Source of the DNA: Zygnema cylindricum
Taxonomy: Eukaryota > Streptophyta > Zygnematophyceae > Zygnematales > Zygnemataceae
Direction of reading: 5' to 3'
Length of the DNA stretch: 64,000 nucleotides
Assembly: GCA_037447655.1 (NCBI GenBank)
Contig: JBBHKE010002125.1
Span: forward strand, 62,001-126,000
The notes beneath the pieces were generated by a model that had not been told where the DNA came from, did no database searches, and worked only from the letters and a program-made list of their open reading frames with translations. A program made the position numbers and the translations under genes. This document shows positions 22,821 to 35,345 of this stretch, piece after piece. How positions within the stretch are numbered: the first letter of the stretch is position 1; each line of letters begins with the position of its first letter.

Positions 22821-22876
22821 TTACACTGCTTTCTGGCAACTGCAGGCGACGTCAAAATCTGACCTCTGCAGCAAGA

Positions 22877-22882
22877 CACGTG
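22877..22882. promoter_or_regulatory. G-box/ABRE upstream of PP2C
   Basis: The palindrome CACGTG in context AAGACACGTGACAAG lies about 300 bp before the PP2C start codon. It contains the ACGTG core recognised by bZIP factors that mediate ABA responses. Group A PP2C genes are commonly ABA-induced, so the site is plausible, but a single hexamer is weak evidence. Confidence 0.4.
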
Positions 22883-23180
22883 ACAAGTATACATACCACT
22901 GTTGCCAGCTTATTATTAAGACTCTTTTAAGACTAAGTTTACGTTTGTCAATCTTAAGGTCTGGAACTTTCTCCAGCAGCTTGTCATCTCTTCATCTCCC
23001 TCTCCCTCTGCCATCTCTCTCTCTTTTTTTTCTTCATCCTTTTATTCTCTTCGACCTATTTCCTGCTCAGAGCTTGTAGCTTGTCCTATATTAAGCTGAA
23101 TCAAGACCAGCCAGCCACATATATACACTCTCTCAGACTATATTTCTCTCGCTTTAACAGGAAATCTTATATCTGACTGG

Positions 23181-26100
23181 ATGGACGGTGAAACTGAGAG
23201 CCTTATAGCTACAGTGACCAGTGGGCCTCCCCAGGCAACCTCAGAGGAAGGAAGTCATGGCGGCCCTTATCTTAACTCCTTGTCTTCTCGCCCATGCAGA
23301 AAGCGGGACAGTGGAGGAAGGTGAGGACCTTTTTTTTTTTTTTTTATAATTTTTGGACTTGACATGCTTTCAGCTGAATATCGGTGGATTTTTGACTTTT
23401 GATTGCATGTTTTTACTTGAATAGCAGTGGATCCTCTATGTTTTGATGTAAATATCGGTCGATTTTCTGTGTTTGAATTGGATTTTTTTGCTTGAGCATT
23501 CGTCGATTCTCTATGTTTAAGCTAAATATCGGTCAATTTTTTGCGTTGGATTGCTGGAATTGTTAAATCGTGAAGTTTGGAAAGAGTATGGCTCATTTGA
23601 TGCATGGAAATAGTGTTTCCTAGGTGTCAATTGATGATGACTGAAATGATGGCTTTTGGAACTTGTTGAAGGTTTTTAACCGGATTGGTCATAGTTTGGA
23701 TTACTTGTTTGCTTGCTATTGAAATATGAATTTTGATGGAGGATTGAGAATCCAAACGCTTAGGAAGAGGTTATCAAAGATCTTAAATTTGGTTTTTATG
23801 ATAATGTTTGACTATCATCTTTGTTTCGATTTTCTCACTTTCGCTAGGGTCTAAACATTCAATTGTTATCTTTTATTGTGGAGTCATACATCCAATTTTG
23901 TTTGATTTCGTTGTTATTGGTGTTGACTGCTATCATCACATCTCTTTATCGATGACATTCAATTTATATTTTGTGTTAATGTTGTTAATGTTGAAGTTTT
24001 CTTTTTACATCGATTCCATCAGATGTTAATCAATTTTGTATTTTGTATCGATGTTGCTTACTGTAGTTTTCTTTGCTCCTCTTTTCTTAAGTGGATTTCG
24101 TCAGATGTTGACATTGAATTTGTATTTTTTGTTCATTTTGCTAGCATTGAAAATGCTGTTTACTTCTTTCTTTAGTTGATTTTATATCAAACGCTGATAG
24201 ATGAAGTTTAATCCAACGATATGACCATGGTTTGCTAATTATGATATTTTTGAGCTGCTTCATGTATGTATTGGTATCTCGACCGAGAAATTTATTCACC
24301 AATGTTTTCTTTTATAAGAGAATGATTGGTTCTAAAAGAATGATTGGTCCTGATGTCAGATTAAAAGTACAAATTACTACATTGTAATTTGTTTTAATGG
24401 TTTTCATGTAGCTAATCATAAATTATAGTAAAAATCATGAATGTCATGAGTCATGATTGAAAAAAATGATAAAATAATATTTTCTGAATCTGTGAAGCTG
24501 TCGACCTGTAAGCTGGAGGCAAAGACTTGGGTTTTTTAAAGCCCATCATGTTTTTTCTTTTGTTGGATAAGTTCGTCTCGGGACTTTTATCGAGTGGTGG
24601 TTCTTTAAAAAAAAAAAACGCCACGTTCACTTTTTCTTTATCTGGTTTGGTAAATATAATGCCGATTATAAGCTGTTTCAATAAGCCTAGCAAGGCTATC
24701 GTGTAGAAATCGAAAAAGATAATAAGATTTATTTTCTTTTATTGTTTGTGCAGGTCAACAATATCGTTCGAGAATCAAGAAAGTAAAAGACCTCGAAGAC
24801 CAATAAAACCGAATAATATGGGGGCGCTAAAGTGGACTGGAAATACACTATTTATGGGACACAACGCTACCAATAATAGCAATAAAAGAACTTCTCCTGT
24901 GGCTGAGGAAAAATCCCAATTACTGAAAGCCGTTTCTCCAAACTACGGTTTACGGACAATGTCTGCGACAACTATGGGTTCTATGGACCCAATCTGCTCT
25001 TTGCAACTCCCTAACCTCTCTTCTCTCACTTCTTGTACAATAACCTCTCAAAATCCACCTTTTAGGAATCAAAGTTACCAATCCTCACAAAGTTGCCAAG
25101 CCTCGCAAAGTCACCAACCTTCAAGACCAAAATCTTGGACAGAAAACCTTACTTCCCAAAAAAAACAGGACGACGAGAGTCGCGCTTCTAGTGGAATTAC
25201 TACATCAACATGCAGTGGAGATTTAACGGCTACAGATCTATCCGGTACAAGGAGTCAATATCCGTCTCCCAGTGGGACGAGATCTCCAGGGGATTTCGAA
25301 GATCTTCCTCCTCGATTTTCGAGAGAGACGCGGGAAGCTCCGGCTTGTGTAAGTTCGTCAGAAACGAATCGGTTACAAAAAACGGAGTTTTTGTCCGGAA
25401 GATTACCGGATTGGAACTGGCCTCCTCATGGACACGTGTCAGTTTGTGGGAGACGGCCAGAAATGGAAGATGCCGTCGCGGCCCATCCGGCTTTTACAAC
25501 TATTGGATGGAAAGTTGGTTCAAAAGAAGGGATACAAAAGGGTCTAAAGGAGAAGGTTTCTATGGGGAGTGGAAATATGGGAGTGGGAGTGAAGTCGGGA
25601 GATGAGCCTTTACATTTTTTTGGAGTTTATGATGGCCATGGAGGCTGGCAGGTGGGCGAATTTTTGCTTTTGACTATCTCTTTTATTTTTACTGATCTTG
25701 TTTTCTTTCTTTTTTGTTTTGTGTTTTGCGTTTTGTATCTTATTAGGTGGGTAAATTTGCTTCTGACTACAATTTTTTTATTTTTACTGATTTTATTTTC
25801 TTTTCTTTTTTGTTTTGCGTTTTGCGTTTTGTGTCTCATAATGTTGGGTGTCTGTCTGTTTTATTGGAGATGAAATGTTAACGTGTAGATAATTTTGAAA
25901 AGACTTGGACCCATTTCACTTCTCCTTTTAGAGGAGGAATTGCTACAAACCATTGGTGTAAAACATCCTTTTTTGGTGGATCATATCATAAATTAGTATT
26001 ATAACATTGCCTGCCTTCCTGTAAATCTTTTATCTTATGAAATGTCATCTTAATGCAGATTCACCAAAACATTTACATCAACATTCTTCGAAATATTTAT

Positions 26101-27525
26101 ATTCAACATTACACTTCAACAAGGGAGAATCTATATGTACAATTTTCTTTCTCCCATCCCTCACTCTCTTGTTTGACCTTTGTTATTACTTTGTTTTTCT
26201 CTCCTTCTTCAGGCTGCAAAACACTGTGCAGAGAAACTCCACATCACTTTATCAGAAGAACTGAAAAGAAGCTCAATAGCTTGCGAGGGAACTGCAGGAG
26301 CGTTAAGAAATTGTATGGGTCGGGCTCTCGAATCGACGTTTTTTAAAATCGACGCAGAAATAAATGGGTTTTGTTTATTTCCCGGGAACTGTGGAAGAGG
26401 GAAAGGAAATTGTTGCAAACATGAAGCCATTGCTCCGGAGTTTGTCGGTTCTACGGCAGTTGTGGCAGTTGTGAGTCAAGATCAAATATTTGTCGCAAAC
26501 TGCGGAGATTCTCGTGCGGTTCTATGTCGAGGAGGGATGGTGTTACCGCTTTCTTCGGATCATAAGGTCAGTGTGACATTTTACCCTTGGAAGTTTTCAT
26601 TTGTATTACAATCAAGAAACTGTAGTACAGCATATACATGGAGATTTGTTTATACAGAGGATTAGGAGGAAGAGACTGTTTATCCAGTCGATTAGAGGGA
26701 GACGGAGGAAGTTTCTTAGTTTCTTATTGTGTTTTTTTTGTAAATTTTTTAATACAGCCTCAACGTCCCGATGAAATGCGTCGCGTGGAGGCAGCGGGAG
26801 GAAAAGTGATATTTCAAGAAGGTTTTCGTGTTCTCGGAGTATTGGCGATGTCACGAGCTATAGGTGAGGCTTTTAACTTTAATGGATGAAATTGACCATA
26901 GAATGTGGGACTTCAAGGCTGAAATCATGTGATTCTTTGTGTTTCTTTGTGTTTCCGTACGGCGTACCTTTCATGAAAAGAATTTGAGTTGGAATGTGGA
27001 AGCGTAAGCTTTCTTTTTGTTTCACAAAGTTTTCAAAGTAATTTCAGTAGTTTGACTGCGTACTGTAGTACTTTTTGATAGGATTTAATATGCTATGTTT
27101 GGGACTTTAAAGTCAAAACATTTTTTAACATAAATCTTGTTGAAAGTGGAAGTCTTATCCTTTTAAGACTTAAAAACAAGCGATTGACATGGGAAAGTCA
27201 ATCCCTTTCTTGGAATTTTACAGGCGATCGTGTTCTTAAACCATATGTGATTTCGAAGCCTGAAATGACATACACTATGCGGGCAGAACAAGACGATTTT
27301 ATAATACTTGCGAGTGATGGACTATGGGACGTGCTTTCAAACGAAATTGCTTGTAAAATTGTTGGTCAATGTTTAGAAAAAAGGAGGAAAAAGCAAGGAG
27401 ATGATGGTCAAGGAAGTCCTTGTTCCATGGCCGCGGCTTTACTCACAAAAGTTGCATTGGCTCGAGGGAGTACCGACAATATTAGTGTGGTGGTGGTAGA
27501 TTTACAATCACAATCTCCATCATAA
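23181..27525 (+). CDS. Group A protein phosphatase 2C (ABI1/HAB1-like)
   Basis: Five coding exons join with consistent phase: 23181-23320, 24754-25651, 26213-26566, 26758-26863 and 27224-27525, giving 599 residues. All introns are GT-AG. The enzyme is a Mg/Mn-dependent Ser/Thr phosphatase; group A members inhibit SnRK2 kinases and are inhibited by ABA-bound PYR/PYL receptors. The basic N-terminus ([11 protein letters not shown], about 55-65) may be a nuclear signal, and residues 65-265 look disordered. The catalytic domain runs from [15 protein letters not shown] (273-287) through [10 protein letters not shown] (metal Asp 340), [31 protein letters not shown] (491-501) and SDGLWD (Asp 531) to STDN (Asp 584), so all metal-binding Asp residues are present. 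The receptor-lock Trp of ABI1/HAB1 is replaced by Gln 484. The ATG has an acceptor-like TTTAACAG just upstream, so an earlier leader exon is possible. Confidence 0.93.
25651..25850 (+). repeat. 95-bp tandem duplication beginning at PP2C intron-2 donor
   Basis: The intron starts GGTGGGCGAATTTTTGCTTT, and 95 bp later the sequence resumes GGTGGGTAAATTTGCTTCTG. Both are followed by TATTTTTACTGAT and a GTTTTGCGTTTTG block. The duplication therefore recreates a second, arguably better GT donor inside the intron. Confidence 0.85.
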
Positions 27526-27561
27526 GAAAAGGGACGAATCTCTGAAAACGAGGGTTATATT

Positions 27562-27645
27562 TGTCACGATCTACGGTGACGATCTATGGTTACAGTCTAC
27601 AGTCACAATCTACGGTCACGATTTACGATCACCATCTTCGACCAT
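27562..27645 (+). repeat. 12-13 bp repeats in PP2C 3' region
   Basis: Six degenerate units of GATCTACGGTCAC-like sequence directly follow the PP2C stop codon, probably within the 3' UTR. Confidence 0.75.
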
Positions 27646-28114
27646 TACCTTAATTAAATGTTACATGATGGGAGCCTTCATTATAAGAAAAATGATGAGG
27701 CTCTCAAGAGATGTAGGTAAGAAAGTGATTTTCAAATTACGAACTTTCATTTAAAAAAAAAAAATGAATCTCCGAAATGGATGTAGGAGATGAGGTGTCA
27801 ATGGAGGGAGTTCTGAAAACCTGTAGAATTCTTCTGAAATGATGCCCTTTTGGTCTTTTGTTTTTAAACTTAATCGTCCACAAAAATCTTGTGAAGAGGG
27901 TTTAATTGTTCATACAGTGAAGAAAAATACCAGCTTGTAAAATTTGAGAATTGAAGTTTGTTGTTCAAGAAATGAGAATAGTTTCAATAAGGAGTGAAAA
28001 ACCACTTTTTAAGAAGGCAAGTGACGATTAGAGGGCAAGTGAAGATTAGAAGTTTGGAGAAAAGAAATTGTGATTCAAAAACCTTTTGTATATTTGTGAA
28101 GTTTGAAGACTTGA

Positions 28115-28120
28115 AATAAA
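28115..28120 (+). terminator. Candidate polyadenylation signal of PP2C
   Basis: AATAAA about 590 bp after the stop codon in an AT-rich, gene-free stretch. It is a candidate only; plant signals are loose. Confidence 0.3.
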
Positions 28121-28911
28121 TTGTAGTCCAGTGTAACCACTGAATATCTGTTTCAGACATGTAACATTAAATTGTTTATATTTCCATTTTACCGCCGGAC
28201 TCTTTTGAGACTTGTTTTCCTGGTGAAAGGAATTTTTTATTAATGTATTTTTCAGTTGTATGCATAAAATTGGCATGTTAAATGATATTTTTGTCCTAGT
28301 ACTTCATTCATATGCATGTATTATGCACATGAGATATGTGACCGTCTCGTATTAATTGTTCTACTATATCGCTTGTCGATATATATATATATATATATGC
28401 TTATCGGATGGAGCTCAATTTTGTATGGCAGTGTAAAAGGTGTGCGCGATTTTTTTCATCACTTGTTTCTAGTGTTCTGTATCGGCAATAAATTTATAGC
28501 GATAACACCAACACCAGTAATTTTCGGTTTTCGAACGGTTAAGGATCCCGATATATCGCTCCGAGACCAATAAATTCCGTATCGGCGATAAGTGGAAAAA
28601 TATATAGTACGCTATATAATAGTACTTTATAAAATAATAATATACTGTATTATATTTTCACTGTATATAGCGTGGCATGCCACGTGTAACAATCTTTTCC
28701 GTACTCTGTGTAACGGTAAAAGAAAAGAGCGATGCGAACTAATTATGTTTTGCGTATCGAGGGTACGCCTAGTTGAAAAATCGTAATAGTGGATATTGAG
28801 GAGTCGTCCCTTACGCCAGATTCGACAAAATCAATCCAGCGACGCATTTTGGGATGAAAATATATTTCGCCAGCAATTCGATAGAGTATGATATGACCAT
28901 GTGATGTGAGG
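28121..28911. other. Intergenic, with fragment of TATCG-rich MITE
   Basis: A left MITE end (TAGTGTTCTGTATCGGC) begins near 28471. The sequence to about 28730, including GCGTGGCATGCCACGTG, matches in inverse part of the 45697-46143 element. A (TA)n run is at 28379-28398. No gene is seen. Confidence 0.5.
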
Positions 28912-29190
28912 CAGAGGTCAGAGGTCGCAATCGCGTACCCGAATCCGTACCCGATTCGTACCCGACCGACCGTGTCGGATCCAGAACAGGTTCGGGTGTC
29001 AAATTTTGGCGGCCGGCCAAATTCCCCCGGGTGATTCAAAAACAAAAAAAACAAAAACGGGTATAGCCAGATTCGGGTGCCCAATTGCGATCTATGACGT
29101 GAGAACTCCTTGACCGATGGACAGAGGTCGCAAAAGTCAAAATTTTGATCGGATCGGGTACGAATTCGGGTACCCGATTGCGACCTCTGC
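28912..29190. mobile_element. Repeat with GAGGTCGCAA inverted ends
   Basis: It starts CAGAGGTCAGAGGTCGCAAT and ends GATTGCGACCTCTG, with an internal copy of the end at 29124. The interior is rich in GGGTACCCGATTCG-like motifs. Related ends occur at 13183 and 18146, so this is a small dispersed non-autonomous family. Confidence 0.55.
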
Positions 29191-29637
29191 CGATGGATGA
29201 TAGAAAACATATCGGAATGTCGGTATGTCGTCGCATGCATATATATTAATATCAGCAAACGTCTATTGGAAAATCGATATATCGTATTGGTATTAGTGGT
29301 AGGCAAATCAGTGGCAGGCAATGATAGTCGTAACTGAGTTGCGAACGACATTGCGTATTCGTTAATTTGTGTCAACAAAATAGCGAATACTCATTATTAA
29401 AACGAAATCAGCATTAAATAAATAGTAATTAAGTGCAAGGTCACACGGCCGTTTTAGGTTAGTCCTTTAAATAGTGTAACTAGTTATGTTTTTTTACTTT
29501 TAGCTACCACTCAGACGGCTTGGAGGACCGTACCGCTAGACCAAGACGTACAGTACGGACCGCATAGTACGGCACCGTATCGAGATAAGACGAACTTCGA
29601 CAAACCGGTTTTAAAACATGTCCATTCCTTATATGCA

Positions 29638-32009
29638 TAGTTGTTCATAGCGATTAGTGCAAACGTTTCAATCGTGACGAATTATACGTAACGAACGCAT
29701 TGAACCTTTTGAACAAATCGTAAAAAATCGTTAATGAATTTTCATCTATACAATTCCGTACAATTAAAAAAAAAAAACATATAGCGCAGTTTGTAAGTTT
29801 TCCGTTAAATGAGCGCTAAAATATTATAAATGTTTAAATAAATATGATGCTCTATGTCGGTATCGGAAATCTTTCATCAACTGGTAGCGGAGAGTGTGGA
29901 TGTAGGCTACGTCAGGACTCTGGCACACCCAGGTACGAACGTCCACAAGGGCACATTTTTATCAAATTCCGTGTGTCCGAGCCTATTTGACACGCAGCCA
30001 TGGCCGCCTCTCTCTCCGTTCTCTCTCTATCTATCAGACAACACACGACTAGAGCAATTATATTAATCCAAAAAAAATGTACATCTTTTTCATCTATCTC
30101 TACTCTAAATCCTCTTCCCCTACATCAACGTCCATGATGTCTTCATCCGAACCCTCTTCCCTTACCTCCCCGTCCTCTTCTTCCCATGCCATCATGCTCT
30201 CTTCATAACTAACATCTTTAGTCTTTTTTAATAGATTAGTGCAAACCCATACCAGATCATTAGCCCTTTTAGCCGTTAATCTATTTTTTTTCTTAGAGTC
30301 TATATGTTTATATGTTGACCAATTCCGCTCACAGAGTTGGCAGCTGAGCATTGTGCAAGTATCTTTACTGCAACCTTCTTCAAGATAGGAGTGGCAAAGC
30401 CAAACTCTTGCCACCACTTCCACGCCGGCATCTTCTTTGCACAAGTTAGTGTAACTTCCCTACCAAAAACTTCCTCAAAACCTTCAAATTTGGACAACTC
30501 TATGCGGGCGTCTTTTATCTCCTCCACATTTAGAAGCATCCTCTCCAACATTGTTTGAAAACCTTCTTTAACTGTCGCGTTTGCACGTTGCCCATATGCA
30601 TGACTTTGATACTCCGGATCGAGTACAAAGTCGGCCGCATAAATGGGACTATGCGCCATCTTCATCGCCACCCAAGGTGTATTTGTTCCCAAATCTGCGT
30701 GCCCCATGAATCTTCCTCAGCGAAGTAAATTCTCCAAAATCTGTCGGCGTGAAAATCATTGTAGACCTTCCCCACAGACCGGCACAGCGTTCCCTAGTCT
30801 TTACGGTTCAGCCCAGGTGGGCTCCCTCATCTAACCCAAAACTGGTTCCGTGACCCTCCTTCGTTTGCTGTTCCCCACTTCGGCAGCTCCAAACTCCCTT
30901 TCACGTCTTATAACCTCTGGAGCATAATAAAATTTGTGGCAAACCTAGTCTCTCCAGGTTTCAAAAGCCGAAGTTAAGAAATTTGATTGAATATTGCTAC
31001 ACTCATGCTATGATTAGCGATGAATTTCAAAATTACTTTTGCCTCTCGGATAGGTTTGGATATAAATGATAACCTACTCCAATCTTCCAACATCAAGTCG
31101 AGAACGTGTGCAGCGCATGGCGTCCACGTGATAGAAGGGTACTTCGCTGCGAGCAACGAGGCTACAACTTTGTTTACTCGGGCAGAATCGGTAATAATAT
31201 GCACCACATCTCCACCCCTATAACAAGTACTCCCTTTTCTAACAACTACTTTTTTCAACAACTGACATATGTAGTCGGCGTCCTTAATATGCCCACTTGT
31301 GTCTTTTGCCGTCAAAAAACATGTCACCTTTCGAGGTAATAGCTAGAATATTTAGGAGAGGTTTACGTCCGTTGTTGTCCACCCGTCTGATGTGATCGTG
31401 GCACCGGTGACATAAATAGTTTCCTCATAACTTGCCAATTTTTTCTTCACCTTCGCCTTAGTCTCTAATAGGAGACGATTTCTCATTGCACTATGGATCA
31501 GTAACTTGTAAGATCCACCTAGATCACCGGTCTTATGCACCGCTGCCTTGAAATATGGATCCTCTAAAAGTGGGAACGACAACCCATTGGCAAAAAAAGT
31601 CGTGGCCCAGGCTAAATCCACCTCTTTCTTATTATGCCTATTAAATGCATTTTTTTTTCTAGTCTGCACACCTCTTCCTTTGGTACTCGGAATCGGTGAA
31701 AAACTGCTGGTGAGATCATCCAAGTCGCACATTACACGTTTTGGTGAGGAATTTGCAGATTTATGGGTTTCCGACGCACTAAACTCCTCCTTCACCTCAT
31801 CTGGACACATTGTCCAGGCTCTTTTCTTGACGTTTCCAAGGAGATGAATTTTTATCCTCGTCGCTTGGGCGTTATATTCGAAGTTGCAATAAATACAAAT
31901 ACATAATCGGTTGGCCACAAGAACCCCACCGTCTACAGCCTTCACGTGCTCCCACTCCTCTCCTCGATTTCTGGGCATGGTTGCTTCTACCGAAGTTATG
32001 AAGAGAGAA
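29638..32009 (-). pseudogene. BED-finger hAT transposase, copy A
   Basis: Coding sense is minus, from the ATG at 31978 to about 30104. The N-terminus (WEHVKAVDGGVLVANRLCIC) has a BED-type zinc finger with Cys-x2-Cys and a later His. It is followed by the TSDGWTTTD motif near 31380, the DUF659-like block HIITDSARVN and WTPCAAHVLDLMLED (31327-30974), and a C-terminal hAT dimerisation region with WWQEFGFATPILKKVAVKIL and an acidic tail to 30104. Frameshifts and stops near 31350, 30974, 30710 and 30330 break it. The segment, including about 470 bp of 3' flank from 29638 (TAGTTGTTCATAGCGATTAG), is duplicated at 38272-40997. The gap at 32010 truncates its 5' side. Confidence 0.85.
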
Positions 32010-32019
32010 NNNNNNNNNN
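32010..32019. other. Assembly gap (10 N)
   Basis: Lies exactly where the similarity between hAT copies A and B ends, so a misjoin here cannot be excluded. Confidence 1.
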
Positions 32020-32189
32020 GACTATACGACATCAATAAGGTAAAAAAGTCGAGAGGTTTTTATTCAAAAATAAAGGTGGATCCCAAACCTAGGCATGTTT
32101 TCCATGTCGTCTGCTTAAGGCTTGTAGACGTCACCAGGAGGTACCCTACACGAAGCAGAAGGAGCCGTTCTTCGGGACCTTACGGATAG

Positions 32190-32290
32190 TGAGATGGAGA
32201 GGGAGAGGGAGAGGGAGAGGGAAAGGGAGAGGGAGATGGAGAAGCAGAGAGGGAGAGGGAGAGGCAGAGATGGAGAGGGAGAAGCAGAGT
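32190..32290. repeat. (GGGAGA)n purine-rich microsatellite
   Basis: Degenerate GAGAGGGA units on the plus strand, following the assembly gap region. Confidence 0.9.
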
Positions 32291-32299
32291 GGGAAATGG

Positions 32300-33817
32300 A
32301 TTGGAGAAAAATAATGGAAAACGTTATATAAGTGACGTTTTTACCCTGTCTTCCAGGGCTTCTTGCCGAGGAAGACGAAGCACATCCCATGGAGGACCAC
32401 TGCAGATGTTCGGAATTCGTCTGCTGTACCTTTTGTACGGATCCAAACCCTAGGTGGAAATAAAAACTTATTTTTGGAGAGCTGAAAAAATGGAATAACT
32501 ACAGCATATCAGTTTGTCGTCTAGCAACCTGTAGCCAATGTTACATCAACAGGTGGCGCCCTTAGTTTTCAAGCTTAATTTTTTTTGTTTTTAGCGAGAT
32601 TCTCGGTCAATCGAAGCACAAATAACTGAAATTTTCAAAAAATCGCAAAAAAATCGCAAAAAATCGTTCTGGGTATCACTTGAAGAAGGCAGAAGAAGAA
32701 GCAAATTTCCATTGTTTTTCTCCTTCCAGAAACTTAACCAGACGCTTAAGAAAGTTATAATTATTAGTTCAAGTGAGACTGACGCTAAGGAGATGATGAC
32801 ACGTGGCAATGGAGCCTCTCTGACGCGAAGAAATGGAGCCATAGATTGAATGCAGCGGCGATCGTACAAGCCCTCTTGCAGCCGTCAATATATGGGATCT
32901 GCCGCCCGCTTATTAGCCTGCTGCAAGAGGACCGGATAATCTGGTTGGCCGAAAGGTACATATTTCTTGTCGGGCGTCGCAAAATTACCGTACTATAGAT
33001 TCGCTGTTGCAACTTCAGTTCCGATATTTACGGTAGTAACAGGGAGGTTTTCTTTGCTACATTTGGCCGTTTATTTCGTGGGATTGCACTGATTGGTTGA
33101 TTTTTGATTCATATGTCGGTGGCTTGTCGTTGACGCGATCTTTTGCTGTACAGCTTCTCGAGATTCTCGCTTTGCCGTTAAGCATATGTTCGAAACAAGC
33201 GCGAAAGGTACATAGTGTACTTTCTGTATCTTGCAAAAACAGGCAGCATGAAGTGCCGACAAGATATTTTTGGTTTGCGCGTGTAGAGGAGGAGCACCTT
33301 TGTTTTACAAACCGACATTTTTTTCCGGCAATAAACCGCCCGGTAGCGAAGGTTGACCACTTGCCAAAATTATTTTCCACCAATCAGGCGCAGCTATTGC
33401 ATATGTCACAAATAATGTTAAGAACTTTAGTGGACTTCGACGCCTCCACCATATAAACCCTCTCGGCAAAATCAAATTCGAAGGTTTTATCGGACGATTT
33501 GTTGCAGAATTTGTCGGCTATAATCTATACTGTAAATGGCTAAATGCACCCAACCCATGGTACAGGTTCCGTAGTGGCAGTATATCGTGCATCGCCAGGT
33601 AACGTTGTGGGATTCCTCAAATTTAAGCTCGAAATCGGACGATGTTAATATATCGTAACATCATTCACCTTATCACGGCCCCACGGGCTAGAAAGTCGAT
33701 ACTGTAGTTTACATAATTTGACGATAAACATCGATATCGCGATGGCTGGCGTTACACCGCCAATCGCTTTCTCTTTGTTTTTTTGGTGTTTGAAAATTAT
33801 TAGCTTTAGAAAATAAC
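32300..33817. other. Non-coding interval without recognisable gene
   Basis: ORFs up to 119 codons (33097-33456, plus) show no known motif. Nothing supports a gene. Confidence 0.4.
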
Positions 33818-34039
33818 TACACCGCGCATCGTTATTAGTGTCAAGGTTTAAATAGTGTAAAAAACAAATTAGTGTTAACAATTCTAATTTAGTGCGAGAA
33901 ACGTGGCAGATTATGGTCCACTTCCTTAGATAGCGTTTCTTATTTAATTTTGAAAATCATGTACACTATTTTTGGAAAAAAATCAAAATTTAAAGAACCC
34001 AAATTAGAGTCGTTGACACTAATAACGATGCGCGGTGTA
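33818..34039 (-). mobile_element. TA-flanked MITE, 222 bp
   Basis: Perfectly mirrored ends TACACCGCGCATCGTTATTA and TAATAACGATGCGCGGTGTA. The interior matches 17447-17667 in inverse orientation. Confidence 0.85.
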
Positions 34040-34040
34040 G

Positions 34041-34807
34041 TAGTGTTGGGTATCGAGGACCTTTTGCCGATATTCGATATATATCGAATTTTAGGTACCC
34101 GATAATCGATATATCGATTCGATATATCGAAAACCAAATTATTGCGATATGTCGCCAATATATCGTATCGCCAATATATCGAGGCATTAATTTTTTTTTT
34201 CCCGATTTTTTTTTCAACCCCCCAAACTGATGAACATGGAATGGAAAAAGGACGGCGGACACAAAGTACAATGGACGCAAACCAACATTTTGTGCGCCGC
34301 TAGAATCGAACGTACGACTTGGAATGAGAAAACCGACGGCCAGCGTGAGCGCCGGCATCCCGGAATGGCTCTTTTGGCGGCTTACGCCAAAAAAGCCGAC
34401 AAATTGACACGTGGCAGGTCTCCAGTGGATCCCAAGGAAGAAAGGGACAAAGCCATGGCGTCGGATGTGAAATTTACATCGTTTTATTGTATCCGTACTA
34501 AAACCGTACACACCTCATGGCGGCTACTGTACCTTCTGTGCTTGTACAACTGTACAATAACACTGATCTGATTGGTAGACACCTCAGTAGATAGGGGTTG
34601 TGAGTAGAGCGCGTCCGGGGTAGAAGACGTACAGTTCAGTGTACTGACGGTACATTTATGTGTACGGTCCGTACATATATCAGCGATATATATCGCGATA
34701 ATTTATGTTGGTCCCGGTACGATATATCGAGGAATCTGCTCGATCGATATTCGATATATCGAATATCGAAATTATCGCGATATGAAACTACCCGATACCC
34801 AACACTA
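34041..34807. mobile_element. hAT-type MITE with TATCG-rich ends, 767 bp
   Basis: The 15-bp inverted ends TAGTGTTGGGTATCG and CGATACCCAACACTA are exact. The subterminal regions are packed with CGATATATCG repeats, typical of transposase-binding arrays. The interior (about 34200-34650) is unrelated single-copy-like DNA, possibly acquired. No convincing 8-bp target duplication was found. Confidence 0.75.
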
Positions 34808-35345
34808 ATAACTAGCGTTATTTACGATAATTTGAGTTTTTCAAGATTTCGAATAAGAAGTTTACTCTAATTGATCCATAACGCTGATTTGGGTACAACG
34901 GATCCGCCTCATGATCATCACCGTAAAATAGGTAAAAGTACAAATCAGACAAATTTTACACCGTCGCGTCCTTTTACTCTAATTTATTCATAACTCTAAT
35001 TTGGGTTTTTTGCCTCATAATTAATAAGGGATCAACATCTTTACACTAAAATAGGTAAGATCTCATTTCGCCTTTTATTCTGAGCGCAGTTTTACGTGCG
35101 ATCGCGATTATTTTAATCTATGTTTCGAACTTTTTTACTTAACAAAGTACCAATATGTACGGCTTGACACGTCCGTACACCACACTATTCAAGAAGATCA
35201 TAAATTATAATATTTTAACGCTAATTCACTAAAACCTTAATTAAAGTAAAATAAAATTGTGTTTATTAATTATATTTTAGGTTTTGGGGTCAAATTTGAG
35301 GGCGTCGATATAGCGTTCATAGCATTGATAACGATTGGCAGTGTA
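34808..35345. mobile_element. Decayed TA-family MITE
   Basis: Starts near 34808 with ATAACTAGCGTTATTTACG and ends TGATAACGATTGGCAGTGTA. The interior contains CACACTATTCAAGAAG and GTACGGCTTGACACGTCCG blocks resembling other members. The left terminus is poorly preserved. Confidence 0.45.

Noticed and set aside
26597-26889. ORF reading through PP2C intron 3 into exon 4
   Set aside because: The conserved PP2C frame only makes sense with splicing at the GT-AG pair 26567/26757.
34290-34325. Perfect B-box-like GTTCGATTC on the minus strand, possible tRNA
   Set aside because: Flanking bases do not form a T-stem and no A box or acceptor stem is present.
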